NCBI GenBank assembly: GCA_002245135.1
Contig: NGBS01001186.1
Coordinates: 33,154-97,153 of the forward strand
Reading direction: 5' to 3'
DNA: 64,000 nucleotides
Source of the DNA: Proteromonas lacertae
Lineage: Eukaryota > Sar > Bigyra > Opalinata > Proteromonadidae
Part shown: positions 47,991 to 59,922 of the stretch, in pieces
Position numbering within the stretch: the first letter of the stretch is position 1
How the letters are laid out: the number at the start of each line of letters is the position of its first letter
The notes under the pieces: model-generated
What the model was told of the DNA's origin: nothing
Seen by the model: only the letters and a program-made list of their open reading frames with translations
Databases searched by the model: none
Translations under genes and position numbers: made by a program

Positions 47991-49480
47991 ATGGCTTTAT
48001 CTGGGTTAGTTGATAAAATGGATGGGTACATTAATCGAGGTGATATGTATATTTGTTATGATAAACCACAAACTGCTAAAGGCTGTTATATAAAAGCATA
48101 TGAGAAAGCAACAGAATTAGAAAGTAAATTTTAATGATATCTGTTAATATTTAGATATGAATGAACCACATTTACATTCATATGTATCAAAATATAAATC
48201 AACAATCAAAGAAAGGATAGAACAATGTGATCATGCTCCTCCTACTATATCTCGACCACCCAGTACTAATAGTATAATATTATAATGATTATTTTGTTAT
48301 AGCGTTAAGAAGAAGTCAATCACCAACAAATTATAATAAATCAGAGGATCCGTCACCAGATAATTTATTAAAAAATATATCAAGTATAATATATGAAGGA
48401 GATAAACTATTTAAAAAACAAAAATACAAGAAAGCTCAAGTGAAATATAAAGAAGCAAGAACTGAGTGTTTAAAACTCTTATTAATAATAATTCCTGATG
48501 CAAAATACAAATATCAGCTTGATGATTATATAAACCAAATGAATAACAAAATAGAAGAATGCTTAGCTCCTCATATGAAATATACTGTAAAATCATCATC
48601 ATCATCAAAATTACCATTATTAAGAGGATCTACTGCCAATTCAAAATCATCTAACGGTTCATTATTATTAGAAGATTGTAAACCAATACAAAATGAAGAA
48701 GGAAGTGATAATATTGATGAATTGAATCTGTCAAATAACAGCGATAATAGTGATACATATTTATTACCATCTTTAACAACTGTTGCTGGTGTGTTTTACA
48801 ATGGTAAAAAGTTAATTAGAAAAGCAAATTATTTTGAATCAAAATTTAGATTTCATGATGCTGCTGTTTGTTTAAAAGAAAGTGTAAAAGTGATGCGACC
48901 ATTGATAATAAGAGAGTTAAAAAATCATGAAAAAGAACCACTATGTGATTATATTAGTCAAAGTGAATTAAAACTATCAATGTTATCTTATTATCCACCT
49001 GTAGAATCACAAAAAGATATGTTAAGTAAAATAGAATTATATATTAGCCATGGTGATTTACTATTATCATTAATTGATCCAATAAAATCATATTTAAATT
49101 ATAAAATAGCTTTAAATATAGTAGATGGATTAACAAATTATGTAGCTGAAAATGAAGAGAAATCTTTAGAATGTGTGTTAAAAGATGATATAGATTTGAA
49201 AAGAAAAGATGTTCATTCTAAATTAGATGAAATAGATATAATAAATCAGTTGATAAATCATGAAACAAATGCAAATAATAACAGAATCTGTGATAGAGAT
49301 GAAGCAATTAGAGAATATATGAAAGCTAGAGAGCTATGTATTAAATTGGAAGAATATCGTATATTGTTATATGTATTATTATTTGTTTAAATAGATCAAG
49401 TTCAGTTAGATGATCCATTTCTGGTAGAAATATTGAATAAAATAGAATATTTTGATAATATACTACTCACTATAAATTAA
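47991..49480 (+). CDS. MIT-domain-like protein 3
   Basis: Starts M-A-L-S-G-L-V-D-K-M-D-G-Y-I-N-R-G-D, a diverged MIT-type helix, then QTAKGCYIKAYEKATELE. Later units repeat the pattern (YEGDKLFKKQKYKKAQVKY and KEARTECL; YNGKKLIRKANYFESKFRFH; HGDLLLSLIDPIKSYLNYK). Ser- and Asn-rich linkers separate them. About 430 residues, four exons. It lies between two relatives and just before VPS4 on the same strand. AAATTATAGTCGTTTCG lies upstream. Confidence 0.62.
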
Positions 49481-49598
49481 ATAATCTAATTTATTTTTGA
49501 CAATTTTTGTTTAAGATAAAGAAAGTGTAAAATTTTCTCAAGCCAAACTTGATCTTATTTTTTTTATTTTTGTTATTTTTACTATACAGTAGTGGAAT

Positions 49599-51037
49599 AT
49601 GTCAGTTAATACTCTTTTTGATAAATTACAAAGCTTAAAGGCTAGTGGCGATCATTATTTTCAAGCAAATAATTTTAATGAAGCCAAATCGGAATATAAA
49701 AAAGCATTGAATATAGTTCAGATAATAAAAGGTATATTTAATTATATTGACAGTAAAATAGATACAAAAAATCAAATATATTCACAACATATGCCAAGTT
49801 ATGAACAACAGCTAATTGCTCAAATAGAAGCATGTGATAAAGGTAGGATTCCAGTTGCAGCTCCAGCAGGTGGGTGTGGTGATGCATATGGAAGAGCACA
49901 AGGAGGAGGTGGAGGAGGTACAAATTCTCAAACCGATGAACTTGAAGGAATGGAAAAGCAACTAGAAAGTCAAATGACAAAAGTAGAAGGTTTGAAATGG
50001 TCTAGTATTGCTGGATTGAAAGAAGCTATAAATTCCTTACAAGAAGCTATTGAATTACCACGAAAATACCCACACTTGTTTACAGGTGATAGAAAGCCAT
50101 GGAGTGGTATATTACTATATGGTCCACCTGGTACTGGTAAGTCATATTTAGCCAAAGTAGTAGCAAGTGAAATACAAGGTTCATTCTTCTCAATTAGTTC
50201 ATCAGATTTAGTATCAAAATGGCAAGGTGAATCTGAGAAGTTAATTAGGTCATTGTTCTCATTAGCAAGGAAGAAAGCACCTTCTGTTATATTTATTGAT
50301 GAAATTGATTCAATAGCAACAGCAAGAACTGAAGTATAGAAAAAAATATATATATATATAATAAATAGGGTGAAAATGAAGCTTCTAGACGTATTAAAAC
50401 TCAATTATTAGTGCAAATGCAAGGTGTAACAACAGATTCAGATATTAACCACAGAGTTCTAGTACTAGGAGCAACCAATGTTGTATATTTATTAATATTA
50501 TTATTATAGCCTTGGGAAATTGATAGTGCTGCAAGACGTAGATTTGAAAAGAGAATATATATTCCATTACCTGATGCACCAGCTAGAACTGAATTATTTA
50601 GAATTCAATTGGAGAAAATGTGGCATAATTTATCACCAGAACAAATTAACGAATTAGTTCTAAACACTGAAGGATTTTCTGGTTCTGATATTGCTACAAT
50701 GTGTAAAGAAGCTGCTATGCAACCAGTAAAGAGAGTTTCTGTATTTATTTCTTATTAATTATATAGACAACTACATATTATAGATATTGTAATATTGAGA
50801 ATCAAGTCATATATTTACCTTGTGGTCAACAAGGAGGAAATGGAACTAAGACATATGATAGTATGACACAGGAGGAAAGAAAGAGAATATATGATTTCGT
50901 TTCTTTTGTATATTTATGTGTATTATGTCAATTAGGGTGATTTTACTAATGCTTTGAACAGAGCTAGAAGAACAGTTAGTCAAGATGATCTTAAACGTTT
51001 TGAAGAATGGACAGCTGAGTTTGGTATTCAAGGATAA
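49599..51037 (+). CDS. VPS4: VPS4-type AAA ATPase
   Basis: AAA ATPase that disassembles ESCRT-III filaments in multivesicular body sorting, cytokinesis and membrane repair. N-terminal MIT domain ([20 protein letters not shown] to EYKKALNIV), Gly-rich linker with a GGGGGG run, then [21 protein letters not shown]. Walker A GPPGTGKS, pore loop [12 protein letters not shown], Walker B FIDEID, sensor/arginine-finger region ATN...[27 protein letters not shown]-terminal helix ends [12 protein letters not shown]. Five short introns. All catalytic motifs are intact. Confidence 0.95.
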
Positions 51038-51260
51038 AAACCCAAATCTATATTCTATGTTATTATTATAATTTATTATATGTTTTTGTGGATATATAGT
51101 ATGAGATAATAGTAGAAATCTATCTAAATGAACAAATGTATCTTTACTTAACAAAAACACAATTAATTACATGAATTGACATAATTACATGGTAAACTAA
51201 GAAACGTTATTCTATTCAAATTGAATAATTGAATGATATCTGATTTTAGAAATTATTGAG

Positions 51261-53300
51261 ATGGATTACTTTGGAGAATTTCTAGATTCCAAGACAGTGA
51301 AGCTGTTTCTAAATAGTAATGCAGATCAAAATAATTCTAAAGTATTATTTGGTTATAATATTTTAGTCTATATCTATTCGTGACGGAGATACATTAGACA
51401 ATATAATTCATCTTGCTTCAACAAAACTTGGAATAGAAGTTCAATCCTTGTTTACCGAAGTAGGAGAAAAAATAACTGATCCTACTTACATAAATGATGG
51501 AGATAAAATAATCTGTTCGAAAGATAATAAATTCCGAAAACAAACACAAAGTATTAAAAAGTGTAAATATAATATAATAGAAAGTCGTTTTCCTTATGTA
51601 CAAGGATATGAAGTAGTTCAGATCTTAGGTAAAGGTGCATTTGGCCGAGTTTACAAAGCAAAGAGATTATTATCAAATGATTTTGTTGCTTTGAAGTTTC
51701 TATCTAAAGCACATATACACAAGCCGAAGGATGTAGCTCGAATATTCAGTGAGATGGTTTGTTTACAAGCAATTCAACATGAAAATGTAGTAAAATTCTA
51801 TGGAAATATCGATACAACAACTGATACAATTTTAGTAATGGAATATGCTGGTGGTGGTGATTTGAAAGAATTTATGAAACATTATGGTGGAAGATTAAGT
51901 GAAATAGATGCAGGTAAAATATTTCGAGAAATGACATTAGGAGTATCTTATTTTCATCAACATAATATTATTCATTGTGATTTAAAATTAGAAAATATAT
52001 TACTATCTGAAGAGTATATATATATATCCTATTATATATATATATAGTGGTCATGTTAAAATTACTGATTTTGGTTTATCTTCATTCTTAGCAGCAGGTC
52101 GAACAACTAAAAGCACATGTGGCTCATTAGCTTATCTACCACCAGAAGTGTTGGAAAAGAAAGGAAGCGAAGGTCCTCCTAGAGATATTTGGGCTATGGG
52201 GATTATACTATATCAGATGATGTATGGTAATTTTCCTTGGCCTTCTACCACAGTACAGGAATTAGAAAGTAATGTGATTTATTCTGATGTTATTTTTCCT
52301 ACTGATATTCCTGTTTCACAAAAATGTAAAAGTTTAATTTCATTAATATTAAACAAAGATCCAGAGTATATATATAATTATAATTATAATATAATATAGT
52401 AAAAGAATAACAACTGCTCAAATATTAGTAAATGCATGGTTAAAAGATGCAGCAAATACTTCAGAAGGTGTAGAGACAAATAAAGATGAAACAATTTTCC
52501 CAAGTGCTTCAGCAATAATGTATATTAAATTATTATTATATTTTATCGTAGTGATAAATTGAATAATAAGCATAAAGAACAACATTCATCTTCTCAAAGT
52601 CCACCTTCTACATCTGTAAATAGTAATTCTCTCTCCATTCATCCATCAAGATTACCACCATTAACACCAATTACACCATCAATATTAAGACCAATCTTAC
52701 AAGAATGGTTAACTGCAAATATAATTATAAATATATTTTTATATTTCAATTCACAAAGAAAAAGAAAACTACTAAAACCAATAGTAACTCCAATTAAACC
52801 TCCTCCAATTCAGACTATTAATTTTCACAACAGTCCTCCTTTATTCTTACAGAAAAGAAGTGCTTATTTATATGATAGTCCTGTTCCATCTCCTAGTAAT
52901 AAATCAGTTACATCTACACGTAGATCAAGATCAAGTTCAACTGCAGAAAGACCAAAATCACATTCATTAACTTGTCGAGAAAGTTCGTTCAATTTTCCTA
53001 GTTTAAAAGATAATGAAACTATTGATTTAAAGAGAGTTAGTATGCCTGAGTATTTGCCTCAACAACAAACATCAGCTAGATTTCCCAATTTTAAGAATAA
53101 TAGTAATAAACCAGCATCTAGAAGAAAAGTTAGGCAGGCGCAACAACAACAAGGGATGAGAACACCTCCTAGAGTATATATATTTTTTAATTGTTTTTTT
53201 TATTGAATAGAGTCCTAAGCCTTCAAAATATATTCCTTCTGCTCCTCCAATTTTTGGTCCTCCAGGTGTAAAGAAAGATATAATTAGTTTTAATTTATAG
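51261..53300 (+). CDS. CAMK/SNF1-like protein kinase with N-terminal doublecortin-like domain
   Basis: About 600 residues. N-terminal 80 residues (KTVKLFLNSNAD, IRDGDTLDNIIHLASTKLGI, LFTEVGEKITDPTYINDGD) resemble a doublecortin-type ubiquitin-like fold. Kinase core: LGKGAFGRVYKA, ALKFLSK (Lys), IIHCDLKLEN (HRD reads HCD), DFG in ITDFGLSSF, CGSLAYLPPE, WAMGIILYQMMYGNFPW. Asp and Lys are retained, so it is probably active. The C-terminal tail is long, Ser/Pro-rich and basic. A hydrophobic insertion in the tail near 52710-52760 may be an unspliced in-frame intron. Confidence 0.82.
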
Positions 53301-53424
53301 ATTTTTAATTTAGTATAATTATTTCATTTGATATTTGGAGAGATATTCGAGAAACAAATATTTTGAAACCACTCTAATTTTATTTAAGTCAAGTTTGCTT
53401 GATAATTTGAATTTCTGAATTCTG

Positions 53425-54643
53425 ATGTTAAAACACGCACTTTCTAGTTACAAATGGATTGGTCTTGATATAGATCATACATTAGTCAGATATAATGAAA
53501 TTCCTTTGATGAATGTATTTTTTATTGTGTAGATGTAAATGTTTAGTTGGTTTATAAAGCGTTTATAAGAGTATTAGTTGAACAAAAAGGTTATTCTGAA
53601 GAACTTTTGTCAATTCCATTAGACTACTCATTTTTGTATAATCAAGTATAAATATTGTATAGAGTAAAGCATACAGTTGTTCACATACCATATGGAAATT
53701 TATTGCAATTATCAAGCGATGGTCAGATCTTGAAGTATGTTTATAAAGAATTATCTTCTATAGAGCTTTTCATGGTACAAAATTACTGTCACAAGATGAA
53801 ATTAATGATATATATAATAAGGATAATAAAGTATTAAGTGAAATATATGAAAATATCCTTAAAGGAGTGACAAGAAATGATAAGTTTTATTGGTTTTTAG
53901 CAACTGATTTTGACATTCCTCATTCTTATTTAGCAGCTATATTAATTGATAGAGAAGACAAAAACAATTCAAAACACGATTATCAAAAGATATTTGATGA
54001 TATAGTTTATGCTGTTGAATATAATTATAATCCAAAAGATGTAGTTGAAAGAAAAGGATATTATTTCAAATATATAGAAGATGAAACAGAAAAATATGTA
54101 GTAAAACGAACAGAATTAAAATCAAAGATTAAAAATATGAGAAAAAATGGACAAAAATTCTTTTTATTATCAAATTCATCATTTGAATATAGTAAAATAT
54201 TATTAAATCAAGCAATAGGTAAAGATTGGAAAGAATGTTTTGATTTATTCTTATTTCATTCATGTAAACCTGGCTTTTATACAAAAAATATTCCATTTGT
54301 ATTAATAGATAAAAATACAGGATGTATTGTAGATTCTGAAGTGAAAGAATTAAAAGAAGGAGAATTATACAGCGAAGGAAACCTCAAACAGTTAGAAGAT
54401 TTATTACAGTCTAAACCACTTTATATTGGTGATCATTTGTTATCTGATGTTATGACACCTAATGTATTATGCCATTGGGACACTTTGTTAATATTAACGC
54501 AAAATACAACTGGTGAAGAATATAAAGATATTGGGACTAAATGGCTTGAATTAATTAATGGAGAGAAATGTAATACAATATCAACAAAGATATGTATGAA
54601 ATATAGTATAGGGTATCTTCATGATTTGAATGATATTAACTAA
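53425..54643 (+). CDS. HAD-type 5'-nucleotidase domain protein (NT5DC1-like)
   Basis: Member of the cytosolic purine 5'-nucleotidase/NT5DC group; the reaction is presumably phosphate removal from a nucleotide. HAD motif I D-I-D-H-T-L (LDIDHTLVRYNEIPLMN), VHIPYGNLLQLSSDG, FHGTKLLS, WFLATDFDIPH, motif II in KFFLLSNSSFEY, YIGDHLLSDV (motif IV acidic Asp). About 370 residues, four exons. The first motif Asp pair is intact. The DLDHT-type motif points to the NT5DC1 branch rather than NT5C2. Confidence 0.85.
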
Positions 54644-54812
54644 TATTTATTATTTGTAGTTGTTTTTTTTATTCTCTTGGAATTTAACTTCTATTAATAC
54701 TCATAAGAATATAATTATTTAATTATACATAGATAAAACATTTTATATTTTAAATTTTGAATAAATAACTGAAATTATGAAACGGATCTATTTACATATA
54801 AAAATTTAAAAG

Positions 54813-57800
54813 ATGAATTTCATTGTTGATAGCTTATTAACTTTAATGTTACCATCAGATTCAGAAGTATTTCGATTGACTTATTTTATATAGATAAAAG
54901 AAAGAATAGAGAAGAGTAATTATGAAGAAAACTTGGTCATTCTACATGAAAATGATACCAAAATGGTTAAAATATTTAATTTGGATGGAATAAAAGAAAA
55001 GAAGATTTTAATATTCTATGAAAATCACTCCTTGCTGTTAAATTGTTGTAATTCCTTTATTTTTCCTTATGACGTTGTTCAGATGAATGTTGAAAGTGAA
55101 TATATGATAATTTCTCGAAGATATTATTCAGGAGATTTAGAGGAGATAATCCAGAGTAAATCCTTATCAGAAGGCGATATATATAGTGTGATATGTTCTT
55201 TGTGTAATAATCTATTGATTTTGAGTGGTTATGATTTAGTAGTAGGTAATATGAAGAGTTCTAATGTGGTATATGATGTAAATGGTGATATAAAGTTATG
55301 TGATTTATTCTTGAATGAGTTGAGAAAAGAAGAAGATATGAGATTGTATGATATATGCTTCACAAGTCCTGAAGAGTTGAATGGATTAGAAATGAATGAA
55401 AAAAGTGTGATTTGGTCAATTGGTTGTATATTATATAAAATGATAAACAAGAAATTACCTTTTAAAGAAGATGATAATATGATGAAAACAAAAGAGAATA
55501 TTATGAGATGTAAATACTCAGCTGAAGAAAAGAAAGATAACAGAATAACAGAATTGTTGAAAAATATATTTATGATAGATAATAATAAAAGACTTAATAT
55601 TGAAGAGTTGAATAAATGTTTAATGAAAGAAAATTCAATAAAAGAAAATTCAAATCGATTGTTATTAATAGAGAATGAAAGAAAAAATATGTTATATAAT
55701 AACGATAAAGAATTGTTATACTATCCAACCTTATTCCAATCTGAATATTATATTAAAAACTGGGAATATGGAAGTATATAACACATACATATATTGTAAT
55801 ATAGATAAATTTCTGTTTATATTATTGTCATACAATTACAATAAAGATGATGAGATTCTTTCAATACTGTTGAGATTAAAATCCTATTCAAAAGATGTTA
55901 AAATCAAAAATCTAATAAATTATAAATATTATCACAAATGTAAAAACAATTCAGGATGTTATTTAGATGAAATGATATTTAACATTAAAATTAATCAAAT
56001 TAATGAAATATTTATAGAAATCAATTCAGACTGCATTTGTTTATGTGAAGAAGGAATTGCTTATTTCCTCAAAATAATGAAATTAGTCAATCCTACAAAA
56101 ATTGAATTTGGTATATTTCTAATCATTATTATTTATTTAGATAAGATGAAAATTCCAATCCATCATCAGTCATTATTTGAATCATATTTTTCTCAAATAA
56201 CAAATCTAGAAGAATTGGATTTATCAGGATGTAATCTTTCTTCTAATTTCATTGAATTATTTGTTAAATCACTTCCATTAATGAGATTAAAACATGTTGA
56301 TCTTTATGGTATTTATAATATTGTTTTTATTGTTTTGAAATAGATAATCCAATTGGCCCAAAAGGATTCAAATTGTTACTTCCATATTTACATCTAATAA
56401 TTAACGAGAGTAATGAATTGAATCTCCAAAAGATGAGATTGAATGATGAATCAATTGAGTTATTATCAGAAGAATTATCCAAATATCCAAATATTACAAA
56501 AATAGATGTTAGAAATAACAAAAACATTCATTCCAAAAGATTAAAAGTTTTATTTTCCATATTCCCTGATATATACTGTGATCCATACAAAGAACTGCTA
56601 ATTGATCAGACAATAGGAAATTTAAATAATTTTATAGAATTATACAATGAAAGTATAATTAATAAACATGCTCAATATCCAACGAAGTGTAGAACTTTAA
56701 ATTTGAGTAATCTGTGTATCGATGATGTTTTTTTCAAATCATTTTTTTCATTAAGATCAAATGAATTTAGGGATATTTATTGTTTATATTTGAATAGTAT
56801 ATTTTGATATTTTTAAATTATATAGATAATCAATTAACATATGAAGGTATAAAAATACTGATTAACAATTTATCTTTATTTTCAGATTTTATGGAGATTA
56901 AAATATATGGAAATAATATAGGAGATGAAGGAATGAGATTATTATCTCCACATTTAAAGTTTTTAGAAGATTATTATGAAATAATTAATTTTTCGAGTAT
57001 AACATTAATTATTGTAATTAATTTTGAATAGAAATGGGATTATCTTCAACTGGATTGAAATACTTATTAGATGATTTAAAAACAGTTTTTAGAGAAGGAT
57101 ATCAAAGAATCACACTTGATATAAGTGATAATAATATTGATTCAGATGGAATAGAATATTTAATGAAGTATGTTAAAGAAGAAGATAATATAAAAAAGTT
57201 CTACATTCATAGTATATTATTATATTAAGTCTGTTTTATTCAACAGATAATCCAATTGGTAATTTAGGATTTAAATTATTATTATGCAATTTATGGAAAT
57301 TACCTAACAATCTAAGTAATATCTCAATAGATGATGATGGTGTGGAACTATTAGTGAATGTATTTGATAAACTTATAGAATGCAAAACAATAATTTTATA
57401 TGGAAATAATATTAGAATGAAAGGGTTGAAATCTATATGTTCAAAATCCATTTCAAATTGGGTATATCCTTTTATTGCAATGAAAAGTCAATCTTGGACA
57501 AATCAAGAATTGGAATATTATTTGAATTATTGTATTGAAAAGGAAAGAAGAGAATGTTATGATGAGGATAATTATGGTTGGTGTGATAATTGTAACAAAA
57601 AGAAAGGGAAATATTACATAAAATTTGATTTTTCAAGTATATAGTTTATATTAAATTGAAATAGATATGAATATTAATGATTTTCATATATCACTAATTA
57701 AACAGATAGATTATGATATACTTGATTTATCAAATAATAGAATAAGTTACAAAGGATTAGAAGAATTGGTGGATTCTTTACTAGGATATCATTATGTATA

Positions 57801-58209
57801 CATATCAATATTCAGTAATGAAATTGGAGATGAAGGAATAAAGATAATATGTGATTGTTTAGAACAATTTGTTGAAAGAGATGGAAAAAGAAATCCAGTA
57901 TCATTAAATGTATCAAATGGAATGACTGAAAATGGATTGATATTGTTAATAGAAAGATTAAATGATTATCAATCATTACAAAAGATAAATCTATCAGGAA
58001 ATGAATTAAATGAAAGAGAATTGAGATTAATTATAGAAAACAAAGATATATTTGAATGTTTAGATGAATTTTTAATTACTGTAAAAGATGATGTATCAGA
58101 ATTAGAATTATTTTTAGAAACATTCTCAACAATTGCAACAATCAAAATAAATGGAATATCAGATGAAGAAAAGAAAGAATTATCAAAAGAATTCTTCAAC
58201 ATAGAATAA
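54813..58209 (+). CDS. Pseudokinase with RNI-type LRRs (intact paralogue)
   Basis: About 1,070 residues in nine exons, all joining in frame. The N-terminal kinase-like domain lacks catalytic residues: HRD is replaced (YDLVVGNMKSSNVVY) and DFG reads D-L-F. It keeps the fold (SPEELNGLEMNEKSVIWSIG). The rest is LRR, for example LEELDLSGCNLSSNF, LYLNNNQLTYEGIKIL, ITLDISDNNIDSDGIEYLM and LQKINLSGNELNERELRL. Introns fall in the repeat at a conserved place (often ...N|DNP/NNQ), so repeats spread as exon units. Probably a signalling scaffold. The pseudogenes at 44790 and 59707 are its relatives. Confidence 0.8.
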
Positions 58210-58258
58210 TTTTAAAAACAAAACAATAATAAAAATAAAAATAAAATCATAAAACTAT

Positions 58259-59047
58259 TTATTTTGTTTCATACAAATTGAACAAACCTAATAATTGAGT
58301 TAAACCATATGATGTACTTTCATCAACACATCCTTCTCCATTTCTTGCATAAAAGAAATCAATTAACTTCAAATTAACTGGCGGATCTTTTACTAAAGGA
58401 TCTCCTTCATATATGATAAATACCGAAGATGCTGTGAAATGATATTCTGTTTGAACTTTGAAGTATGCTACTAATGCTGCTAATTGTGTAAGTATCTTCT
58501 GATGGATCAATGGTAAGGTATCTAAACCACATGAATAATAATTATCTATTAAAGATTTCAGATTGTCTATTTTTATATCTCTTCCAAAGTGTTTATCTAA
58601 TATCATGTATTTGTCACTTTTATATTGGTAAACTCTCATTCCTGTCAATCTAAATCCTACTTTTTCTTGTTCTGCATACTTCGATAATTCATAATCAACT
58701 TTCTCTTTTGCTGCTTCTGGTGGATATGTATATTTTCCAATCTTAAAATCCACTATACAAGGAAATTTGAATGTTGACAACAAATTCTCAAGCTTTATGT
58801 AATCTTTGCCATTATACTCTTCCTTACCAAGAAAATGGGGTATAAATGCTAATAATGGAGATTTTTTCTTGTTTACTTCTTCATACCACTTCAATTCTGC
58901 ATCTCTATATAAAAATATCATAAAAACAACAAAATACCCTCCATCTTTCTTTTTGATGGGTTTTAAAACAGTTGAGCCAGATACTAAAAATACGTTGTTT
59001 TCACTGACAACATGATGACCTCCTAACTGCTCTTCAAAAGCCTTCAT
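58259..59047 (-). CDS. Inositol polyphosphate kinase (IPK family)
   Basis: Phosphorylates soluble inositol phosphates (IPMK, IP3K or IP6K type; the subtype is not decided). Diagnostic P-x-x-x-D-x-K-x-G: PCIVDFKIGKYTYPPEA. Also FIPHFLGKEEYNGKDYIKLE, GFRLTGMRVYQ, HFGRDIK, and the C-terminal LKLIDFFYAR, corresponding to the SLL/IDF metal-binding motif. A 33-nt GTAT-TAG intron (58905-58937) has no stop and keeps frame, so the uninterrupted reading adds 11 spurious hydrophobic residues. The spliced protein is about 251 residues, normal length. Confidence 0.9.
   Translation of the reverse strand: MKAFEEQLGGHHVVSENNVFLVSGSTVLKPIKKKDGGYFVVFMIFLYRDAELKWYEEVNKKKSPLLAFIPHFLGKEEYNGKDYIKLENLLSTFKFPCIVDFKIGKYTYPPEAAKEKVDYELSKYAEQEKVGFRLTGMRVYQYKSDKYMILDKHFGRDIKIDNLKSLIDNYYSCGLDTLPLIHQKILTQLAALVAYFKVQTEYHFTASSVFIIYEGDPLVKDPPVNLKLIDFFYARNGEGCVDESTSYGLTQLLGLFNLYETK
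58905..58937 (-). other. In-frame, stop-free 33-nt intron in the IPK gene
   Basis: GTATTT...ATATAG, exactly 11 codons, hydrophobic if translated. Skipping it joins G-G to D-A-E-L-K-W, as expected for the family. Confidence 0.7.
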
Positions 59048-59081
59048 TTCAACTTCAAAAAATATAGTCAGTTAATAGAAC

Positions 59082-59096
59082 AAAACGAATATATTT
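59082..59096. promoter_or_regulatory. AAACGA-TATA element between IPK and selenoprotein candidate
   Basis: AAAACGAATATATTT lies in the 64-base gap between two divergent starts and could serve both. Confidence 0.45.
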
Positions 59097-59111
59097 CCTG
59101 TTTCTATTGGA

Positions 59112-59430
59112 ATGGTCTGATTTATTTGTATTTTAATTCCTCTCTGGACTCCATTTGTGGTATAATTATAGTATGATATTTTTATAGAGCCTTTTATCTT
59201 ACGTCTACTACAATAACTATGGTCCTTATGCTGCAATAGTCGTTGCTTTGTTAGGTTTCATACTGTACAAAGTGTATGTTCGGTATAAATTCGGTAGTGC
59301 AGAAAAATCGAATGTTGAAGAAGAATCCTCTCTAGTTGGTGAGAATAAAGATAATGAGAGTAGTAGTTGTGGACCAGGTGGATGATCTACAGGGGGACTT
59401 AGGTTCCGTGTAAAACTTGACGAAAATTAA
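59112..59430 (+). CDS. Candidate small membrane selenoprotein (SelK/SelS-like), TGA at 59383-59385
   Basis: Short gene missed by simple ORF calling. Exon 1 is probably just ATG (59112-59114), followed by an intron ending TATAG at 59187. Exon 2 reads S-L-L-S-Y-V-Y-Y-N-N-Y-G-P, one membrane helix (YAAIVVALLGFILYKVYV), an acidic linker and a Gly-rich end S-S-C-G-P-G-G, then TGA. Reading through adds about 15 residues to TAA (59428-59430). A short N-terminus, one helix and a Gly-rich tail with U near the end are features of selenoproteins K and S. The hairpin directly after TAA fits a SECIS. If TGA is a stop, the protein has 67 residues. The start exon is inferred. Confidence 0.55.
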
Positions 59431-59439
59431 TTTTAATAG

Positions 59440-59512
59440 TTTTAAGATTAAAATGATGATTTTTCTCTCATAAAGTGGAAACTGGAGGGAAAATGATGTT
59501 AATTCTTAAAAT
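59440..59512 (+). promoter_or_regulatory. SECIS-like hairpin in the 3'UTR
   Basis: Lower helix TTTTAAGATTAA (59440-59451) pairs with TTAATTCTTAAAA (59499-59511), one bulge. Then an internal loop ending in A, and the non-Watson-Crick quartet TGAT (59457-59460) opposite TGAT (59494-59497). An upper helix TTTTCTCTC (59461-59469) pairs with GGAGGGAAA-type bases 59485-59493. The apical loop contains AAA (59472-59474). This is the order and spacing of eukaryotic SECIS elements. Confidence 0.65.
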
Positions 59513-59706
59513 TATTATATATTTATATATATTGTTTTTATGTTTATGTAAAATTCTCTTAAAAGTACTTAAATATGTTGATGAATTGCATTGTTATCTC
59601 GATGTGTTTTTTTCTCTCTCGATAGTATAGTAAATATGAAGAAAAATAAAATATATGAATTCTTCTGATAATAACTCAATTCATAACCTATTTTAATAAA
59701 AGATCA

Positions 59707-59922
59707 ACATATTCCACTTTCATTGAATTTTAAAATCTTCTTTTCTTTTATTCCGTCTAAATTAAATATTTTAACCATTTAGGTATCGCTTTTATGTAGA
59801 ATAATCAAATATTCTTCATAATTACTCCTCTCCATCCTTTCTTCTATTAAATAAGTCAATCCAAATACTTCTGAATGTGATTGTAACATTGTAGATAATA
59901 TATTATCAACAACGAAATTCAT
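59707..59922 (-). pseudogene. 5' scrap of a pseudokinase-LRR gene
   Basis: Matches the first ~70 codons of the gene at 54813, including start codon and first intron (FVVDNILSTMLQSHSE, then an intron). It has a point-created TAA inside (ACC-TAA-ATG where the intact gene has ACC-AAA-ATG) and ends abruptly. Confidence 0.8.
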
